Positions 42,759 through 47,372 of a DNA stretch of 47,372 nucleotides are shown here, piece after piece. Position 1 is the first letter of the stretch. Each line of letters starts with the position of its first letter. This stretch comes from Euryarchaeota archaeon UBA130 (lineage in GTDB: Archaea; Thermoplasmatota; Poseidoniia; Poseidoniales; Thalassarchaeaceae): the NCBI GenBank assembly GCA_002505775.1, contig DAVY01000017.1, forward strand, positions 45,531 to 92,902, given 5' to 3'. The notes under the pieces were generated by a model, which worked only from the letters and a program-made list of their open reading frames with translations, did not search any database and had not been told where the DNA came from. The position numbers and the translations under genes are program-made.

Positions 42759-44291
42759 ATGCCTGTGGATGTGGTCTGGTTCAAGAAGGACCTACGTACC
42801 AGAGATCACGCGCCTCTGTTAAGTGCATCTCTATCAGGAAACCCGGTAATTTGCCTGTTTATCCTAGAGCCTGAAAGACTGGAGCTTGATGATATCGATC
42901 CAATTCATGTCCAGTGGGAGTTGGACTGCGCCACTGACCTTTCCATCGCACTGAAGGCTTTGGGCGCAGACCTACACTTTGCAGTGGGCGATGCGGTCAG
43001 TGTCATGGAAGATTTCGATAAAAGGTACGGAATCGGACGATTGCTGTCACATGAGGAAACCGGAAACTCCTGGTCCTTTCAGAGGGACAAGCGCGTCCTA
43101 AGCTGGTGCAGAAACAAGGGGATCGAATGGGCCGAGTATCCCCACAACGGAGTGGTACGTAGGCTGGGAACGAGGGACGAGTGGAAGAGGAGACGCGATA
43201 AGAGGATGAGGGAGCCACTTAGTGATGCTCCATTTTTCTCTGAAGGTATCCAATTCGGAGGTGAAATCCCCCAATTGGAGGATTTGGGTTTCTATCCAAG
43301 GAAGTTGACAATGAGGCCTGTTCCAGGAGAGGATGCTGCGATTGAGAGGCTTGAGTCGTTCCTTAGCCATAGAGGAAGGGAGTACAGACGGGGGATCTCA
43401 AGCCCCACACTTTCTGTCAAGCATGGCTCGGGACTCTCCCCCTATTTCTCCTCAGGATGCTTATCCATGAGGAGGGCCGTTCAGGAAACAACATCTAGAA
43501 TTAGGTGGATCCGGGAAAACAGATCAATGATCCAAGGTCCTGATGACTGGATCAAGAGCCTCTCATCATTCAGGAGGAGACTGGCATGGAGATGTCACTT
43601 CATCCAAAAAATGGAGATGGAGCCGAATCTTGATTTGGTCGCTCAGAATCCTGTGATAGACAGAAATCTAAGGAGAGAACTTGACGATGATCGTTTCGAG
43701 AGATGGAAGGATGGGAATACAGGATGGCCTTTCCTCGATGCTTGCATGAGGCAGTTGAATTCCACGGGATGGATAAATTTCAGGATGAGGGCGATGATAA
43801 TGTCAGCGGCTTCATACAACCTCTGGATGCCATGGAGAGAGACTGGGGCCTACCTTGCAAAGCAGTTTCTCGACTACGAACCGGGGATTCACTGGTCGCA
43901 AGTTGGCATGCAGTCAGGGACGACTGGAATTAACACTATCAGGGCCTATTCTATGACCAAGCAAGGAAAGGACCAGGATCCAAGTGGCGAATATATTAGG
44001 AAATGGGTGCCTGAACTCTCAATGGTGCCAACTAAGTTCATCCATGAGCCATGGAAAATGCCAATACAGCTCCAGAATGAGATATCCTGCGTGATAGGAA
44101 GGACATACCCATCCCCAATACTCGATGAGCTTGAGAGCAGGAAAGAGGGAGTCAGCAGGAGCTACGCCGCCAGGGGAGGGGAGGAAGCGAGATCGATTAG
44201 CAAGAAGGTCCTACAACTTCATGGTAGCCGAAGAAGACCTAAGAAAAGGAGGGGCAAGAACGTCAAAGGTGTCCAGCAGAAGCTGTTCTAG
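42759..44291 (+). CDS. Photolyase/cryptochrome-family flavoprotein, second type
   Basis: A 510-aa paralogue from another branch of the family. It opens VDVVWFKKDLRTRDHAPL and has GLSPYFSSGCLSMRRAVQ, GNTGWPFLDACMRQLNSTGW and INFRMRAMIMSAASYNLW. Then comes WSQVGMQSGTTGINTIRAYS in place of the NNGGWQW flavin/Trp-triad segment of classical enzymes. That segment is a hallmark of a group annotated as cryptochrome-like or FAD-binding photolyase, so the lesion specificity and electron path cannot be assumed. The C-terminus is strongly basic (SRRRPKKRRGKNVKG) and ends VQQKLF. It shares its stop codon bases CTAG with the convergent endonuclease-IV-like gene. Confidence 0.85.
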   Translation: MPVDVVWFKKDLRTRDHAPLLSASLSGNPVICLFILEPERLELDDIDPIHVQWELDCATDLSIALKALGADLHFAVGDAVSVMEDFDKRYGIGRLLSHEETGNSWSFQRDKRVLSWCRNKGIEWAEYPHNGVVRRLGTRDEWKRRRDKRMREPLSDAPFFSEGIQFGGEIPQLEDLGFYPRKLTMRPVPGEDAAIERLESFLSHRGREYRRGISSPTLSVKHGSGLSPYFSSGCLSMRRAVQETTSRIRWIRENRSMIQGPDDWIKSLSSFRRRLAWRCHFIQKMEMEPNLDLVAQNPVIDRNLRRELDDDRFERWKDGNTGWPFLDACMRQLNSTGWINFRMRAMIMSAASYNLWMPWRETGAYLAKQFLDYEPGIHWSQVGMQSGTTGINTIRAYSMTKQGKDQDPSGEYIRKWVPELSMVPTKFIHEPWKMPIQLQNEISCVIGRTYPSPILDELESRKEGVSRSYAARGGEEARSISKKVLQLHGSRRRPKKRRGKNVKGVQQKLF

Positions 44292-45385
44292 AAAAGATCA
44301 TCATCGTCTTCCGGAGAATCGAACGACATCATCTTTGAGGGTGCCTTAGCCGTGGCGGTTGAGGCCTTGGACTCTTCCTTCTCCTCCCTGATCTTGGCTT
44401 CGGCCACCTCCTGTTCTAGAAGTTCAAGCTCCTCAGGAGTTAGCCCACTCTCCTTGGCTAGCTTGATTCTTCTTTCATCACGAGCCCTTATCTCCATCAG
44501 CCTTTGTCTGGCCTTGTCGTAGTGTTGCATCATATACATCGCATCGTGTTCCAACAGGGGCGAATCGGAAATGATAGTGATATCCATCCAATCTCCTTCC
44601 TCGGCGAGGAATTCGGCAAATGGCTCGAACTTCAAATCTGACTTCTTGATTTGGGTGTAGTGGAGGGCATTGCCCATCCTGTGCTCTATTCCAGCAAAGT
44701 GACAGTAGAACTTGCTACCCCCGTATGTTTCTCTCACCATGTCAAAGAGCTCGGCATAGTCCTCGCTTGTCCTCATCGATCCATGCCCCCTTGCATGTAT
44801 GTGTCCTAGATTGAGGACTGGTACGGTCCCTTCCACGTGGTTGCATACCTCGAGGACCTCCTCCACAGTGCCCCATAGCTCCTGCCTGCCTGATGTCTCT
44901 ATGCCGACAAGGGAGGGCTCTTGCTCGGATATCCATGGGAAGGCAGTATACGCGTCCTCATCCTGTTCCCCCCAGATGCTCCTGACCCTTTCCACTATGC
45001 CGGAGAAGATGTTGGCGACCTGCTCATTGGCCTCGATCCCAGGATCGTATTCCCCGTATGGGCCTACATGGTAAACGAGGTGTCTGGCGTTGATGATCTT
45101 CCCTGCCTGCATTGACGCCTCCATCTTGGCCAAGGACCTGTTTCTTTCCCTTCTGTTCCCGAGGAGCTCGGCATAGTAGGGGCCATGCAGATTCATCTCT
45201 ATTCCAGAGTCCCATGACAATATACCCGCCTGCCAGTATTGATCGAAGTGCTTGGGCTGGACTGGCCTTACTGTTTGAATCTCCATGGCTTCCAAGCCCA
45301 GTGCTGTGATGTCATCCATGCCCTCTACGATAGTACGTCCTTTGCAGGAAAGAGGCACGCCTGCCGGACCTAGTTTCAGTGACAT
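44288..45385 (-). CDS. Endonuclease-IV-like TIM-barrel protein with C-terminal extension
   Basis: Resembles AP endonuclease family 2 (Nfo), which cuts DNA at abasic sites with three metals. Visible are MSLKLGPAGVPLS, IEMNLHGPYYAELLGN, ARHLVYHVGPYGEYD, LVGIETSGRQELWGTVEEVL (GIETSGR, with the metal Glu) and VLNLGHIHARGHG. In Nfo the last is CxDTxHxxAAG, so the metal Asp is Asn here. Later ligands are also altered (HFAGIEHRMGNALHY; ISDSPLLEHDA). The last 80 residues form a charged helix and acidic tail ending EDDDDLF. ATG 45385 follows GCGAGGTCAC; an in-frame start at 45427 is less likely. The product is 365 aa. The role in repair is suggested by the photolyase neighbours but nuclease activity is uncertain. 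Confidence 0.75.
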   Translation of the reverse strand: MSLKLGPAGVPLSCKGRTIVEGMDDITALGLEAMEIQTVRPVQPKHFDQYWQAGILSWDSGIEMNLHGPYYAELLGNRRERNRSLAKMEASMQAGKIINARHLVYHVGPYGEYDPGIEANEQVANIFSGIVERVRSIWGEQDEDAYTAFPWISEQEPSLVGIETSGRQELWGTVEEVLEVCNHVEGTVPVLNLGHIHARGHGSMRTSEDYAELFDMVRETYGGSKFYCHFAGIEHRMGNALHYTQIKKSDLKFEPFAEFLAEEGDWMDITIISDSPLLEHDAMYMMQHYDKARQRLMEIRARDERRIKLAKESGLTPEELELLEQEVAEAKIREEKEESKASTATAKAPSKMMSFDSPEDDDDLF

Positions 45386-45441
45386 GCTTGTGACCTCGCG
45401 GGTCCCAGCGAAAGGACGTCCCTTCAAAAGGGGTTTCTGCT

Positions 45442-45454
45442 AAAAGTACGAATT
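45442..45454 (+). repeat. Second copy of the 13-base motif, upstream of the endonuclease-IV-like gene
   Basis: AAAAGTACGAATT followed by GTGGC, matching the copy at 41116-41128. It lies 57-69 bases upstream of the start of the endonuclease-IV-like gene, in inverted orientation relative to that gene, within the 89-base gap between it and the PfkB-like gene. Confidence 0.3.
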
Positions 45455-45474
45455 GTGGCTACATAGTCAATTTA

Positions 45475-46122
45475 CTACCAGGAGGACGCGTTCCTGATTC
45501 CACTGATTCCTGTTCCTGAATATGGCAGCGATTTAAGGAATCCAGCGAGCCATACTATACCAGTCCCATGCTCCGTGATGTCAACTTCGAAACTCCCCAT
45601 GGCATGCGACACCGAAACAGCAGAACCACCTGATATAATTCCACAAACGATGGGAACCATCGTTTTCGCTCTGACTTGGGATAGGAAGTCATCTTCCTCC
45701 ATATTTTCCAGTGAGGAGACGGCCTTCATCGCTTCACTGGTGAAGAACAAAACGTGGATCTGCCTCATCTTACCGACTACTAATCCCCATGTCTTCGAGA
45801 TTGTTTCTTGATCGCCTGGCATGTCTACCACCATTACATTCCTGCAACCCTCGAGCTCGGCGAATGTCATTGATGCAGACCATGCCATTGCAGGACTTTT
45901 ACCTAGATTTACCAATGATGAGCAGTTGACCATCCAATGCGCTGTCTCCATTAGTTTCTTCCAGTCTACAGCACCATGGTCAAACGTCTCGAATGCCTCA
46001 CCATGTGTGGAGGTGACAATAATACTGGGGACTCCCATGTCGAGAGCTGTCGAAGCTACTGCGCTGGCGTTGTCACTACCTCCTGGTTCGCCCAAGGATA
46101 TCAGCCGGGGAGGACCTTCCAT
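45475..46122 (-). CDS. Shortened PfkB/ribokinase-fold protein, probably not an active kinase
   Basis: PfkB kinases (about 300 aa) phosphorylate sugars and nucleosides. This 215-aa protein starts at the family GGSxxN element (EPGGSDNASAVASTALDMGV, 11-30) and continues with a core strand pattern. NVMVVDMPGD resembles the VxFDPN stretch, and HVLFFTSEAMKAVSS resembles the LxxNExEA stretch. HGTGIVWLAGFLKSL (185-199) replaces the signature TGAGDAFxAGFL, so the catalytic Asp is Ile. The first strands and the substrate lid are missing. It is therefore likely a degenerate or repurposed relative. It lies 30 bases downstream of pelota on the same strand. The family call is by pattern only. Confidence 0.45.
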   Translation of the reverse strand: MEGPPRLISLGEPGGSDNASAVASTALDMGVPSIIVTSTHGEAFETFDHGAVDWKKLMETAHWMVNCSSLVNLGKSPAMAWSASMTFAELEGCRNVMVVDMPGDQETISKTWGLVVGKMRQIHVLFFTSEAMKAVSSLENMEEDDFLSQVRAKTMVPIVCGIISGGSAVSVSHAMGSFEVDITEHGTGIVWLAGFLKSLPYSGTGISGIRNASSW

Positions 46123-46152
46123 GATTGTACCCGATGATAATTAGTCATAGGA

Positions 46153-47214
46153 TTAATGGTCCAGCTTCCACCTTAACAGGGCTATGGCTCCGCCAAGGCC
46201 CAACAGTTGCTGTCCGGCATCGTGGTCGACTGAGCATTGGACTACCTCCCCTCTGGATGACTTTACTTCCTCGCATATCCTCTCCCATCTACCTCTCGAG
46301 TCGTCGTCCCCCTCCCTTATCATCGAGGCGTCGATGATCAGTGATTCCACCGCCCCTTGTGAGGCCGCGTCAGAGATAAGGGATATTCCGTAAGTTACCG
46401 CGCCATCGACTGAAACTCTCCTTAGTGCCTCTTCTATGGCCCTGATTTCCTTCACTAGAACATGTTCCCCAAGGACCGTGTCTGCAGCTCCTTCGGATAG
46501 TACCTCGTTGGCAGCTGACCTTCCTCCAATGGACGTGGGTGCATTCGTTATGGTATTCTTCGACCCCGAGTCTCTGAGGCTTTTCTCGAACTTCTCCCGC
46601 GCCATCCCGGGGCCGCATATTACCAATGGCATCTCGTCATTGAAGACCATGCCGACCTCTTTCGCCACATCATCGAAGAAGGCATTCCTGACCGAGGATG
46701 GGTCGTTCACTCTCTTTCCCCCTCCTCTCATAGAGAACTGTGAGACGTCCCTGATCCCCCTTGATGTCACTTCGAATACTAGAATCTCGTCTGATTCGAC
46801 GACTATTAGTCCGGCTTTGGCTTTGGTGCCTGATGATATTGCCTCTTCGATTAGGTCTAGATCAGACCTTTCCAAGCCCCCCTCTCTTGATATCTCTATT
46901 TCATCCCCCGGTGATACAATATGTGTGTGATGGCTACCAACGTCTATCTTCGCCTCCTTGATGACGCCGTGAACCCTGAGATTATCTGTGAAAGACTGGA
47001 ATGCGGTCTCATGGGCGTCCAGAAGTATCCACATCGGCTTTCTCTCAGCGCTCTTGGCTCTTCCATCCTCCTTGGTACCGGTGGTGGAGTCCCTTCTGTG
47101 GGAAAGCATGCCCACTGAGGAGCCCTTTCTGCATATTTTTGAAAGAACCCAGAGGTCGTCTTCATCCTCCACGCGTAGACGAACTCCCTCATCGAGTCGC
47201 TTTACTCTGCGCAT
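46153..47214 (-). CDS. pelA: Pelota (aPelota / Dom34), ribosome rescue factor
   Basis: Recognises stalled ribosomes with aEF1A and hands them to ABCE1 for splitting. The N-terminal Sm-like domain (1-130) includes GVRLRVEDEDDLWVLSKICR and IKEAKIDVGSHHTHIVSPGD, with the polar loop used in the A site. The central domain has KAGLIVVESDEILVFEV, FFDDVAKEV and LVICGPGMAREKF. The C-terminal eL30-like domain includes AVTYGISLISDAASQGAVES and ends LGGAIALLRWKL. The 353-aa length is standard. AGGTGGAAAT precedes ATG 47214, eight bases after the fhs stop, so it is co-transcribed with fhs. Confidence 0.95.
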   Translation of the reverse strand: MRRVKRLDEGVRLRVEDEDDLWVLSKICRKGSSVGMLSHRRDSTTGTKEDGRAKSAERKPMWILLDAHETAFQSFTDNLRVHGVIKEAKIDVGSHHTHIVSPGDEIEISREGGLERSDLDLIEEAISSGTKAKAGLIVVESDEILVFEVTSRGIRDVSQFSMRGGGKRVNDPSSVRNAFFDDVAKEVGMVFNDEMPLVICGPGMAREKFEKSLRDSGSKNTITNAPTSIGGRSAANEVLSEGAADTVLGEHVLVKEIRAIEEALRRVSVDGAVTYGISLISDAASQGAVESLIIDASMIREGDDDSRGRWERICEEVKSSRGEVVQCSVDHDAGQQLLGLGGAIALLRWKLDH

Positions 47215-47222
47215 ATTTCCAC

Positions 47223-47372
47223 CTATCCGAAGACTCCTGTGAGTCGTCCCTCTTCATCCATGTCCATGTCCATCGCCGCAGGCCTGCTGGGCAGTCCTGG
47301 CATCGTCATCATGGATCCGCAAACAGCGACTATGAAGCCTGCGCCCGCATTCAGCCTTGCCTCTCTTACTTG
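47223..47372 (-). CDS. fhs: Formate-tetrahydrofolate ligase, C-terminal end (partial)
   Basis: Only the last 49 codons are in the window; the gene continues beyond the right edge. The visible end reads VREARLNAGAGFIVAVCGSM, then MTMPGLPSRPAA and EEGRLTGVFG, matching the Fhs C-terminus (GAGFIVPxTGxIMTMPGLPxxPAA...GxIxGLF). The enzyme makes 10-formyl-THF from formate, THF and ATP for one-carbon metabolism. It is first in a presumed operon with pelota. Confidence 0.9.
   Translation of the reverse strand, partial: QVREARLNAGAGFIVAVCGSMMTMPGLPSRPAAMDMDMDEEGRLTGVFG

Noticed and set aside
1..47372. CRISPR arrays, insertion sequences, prophage, integrase or attachment sites
   Set aside because: No direct-repeat arrays, transposase motifs or phage genes were seen; the window looks like stable chromosome backbone.

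Overview
The window reads as a chromosomal segment of a marine planktonic archaeon, most likely of the Thermoplasmatota / Marine Group II (Poseidoniales) type. This placement is inferred from gene content; no rRNA is present. Archaeal hallmarks are the ABCE1 ribosome-recycling ATPase, Pelota, a nine-gene A-type ATPase operon in the order H-I-K-E-C-F-A-B-D, an RPA/RPA-associated protein pair, archaeal-type NMN adenylyltransferase, a DRG GTPase, and a prenyl diphosphate synthase beside geranylgeranyl reductase. Mixed in are genes of bacterial flavour: GrpE, RNase PH, formate-tetrahydrofolate ligase, SMC-ScpA-ScpB, TatC, a UMF1-type permease, photolyases and large surface lipoproteins. Such mixing is usual for this group. 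Genes are tightly packed, often with ATGA-type start/stop overlaps and GAGGTGAT-like Shine-Dalgarno sites. No CRISPR array, insertion sequence, prophage or rRNA was seen, and no gene-free stretch exceeds 300 bases.

Layout. 1-5.7 kb: ABCE1, GrpE and two secreted lipoprotein hydrolase-like proteins. 5.7-10.8 kb: nadM with an unknown gene (minus strand), DRG GTPase and tatC (plus), UMF1 permease (minus). 10.9-12.0 kb: a glycerophosphodiesterase-like protein whose catalytic His-Arg strand lies at the C-terminus. 12.0-17.6 kb: smc-scpA-scpB. 17.8-20.3 kb: nadB and panE. 20.3-22.8 kb: a membrane protein resembling a site-2 protease without its catalytic motifs. 22.8-31.4 kb: the A-ATPase operon, with the membrane protein and panE directly downstream on the same strand. 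31.6-34.4 kb: a methyltransferase, geranylgeranyl reductase and prenyl synthase (archaeal lipid or quinone side chains). 34.5-36.6 kb: a hydroxymethylbilane-synthase-fold protein lacking catalytic residues, overlapping a protein with three SAP-like repeats. 36.6-39.3 kb: RPA and RPA-associated protein. 39.5-41.0 kb: MoaB/MogA, RNase PH and tRNA-Phe. 41.1-45.4 kb: two different photolyase/cryptochrome proteins and an endonuclease-IV-like protein. 45.5-47.4 kb: a shortened PfkB-like protein, Pelota and the 3' end of fhs.

The housekeeping content is ordinary. The parts most worth a second look are the proteins with familiar folds but altered active sites (HMBS-like, site-2-protease-like, PfkB-like, endonuclease-IV-like), the apparently permuted glycerophosphodiesterase, the divergent iron-sulfur domain of ABCE1, and the light-repair cluster with a DNA motif shared by two repair-gene upstream regions. 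All family assignments come from reading motifs by eye; no database search was run.
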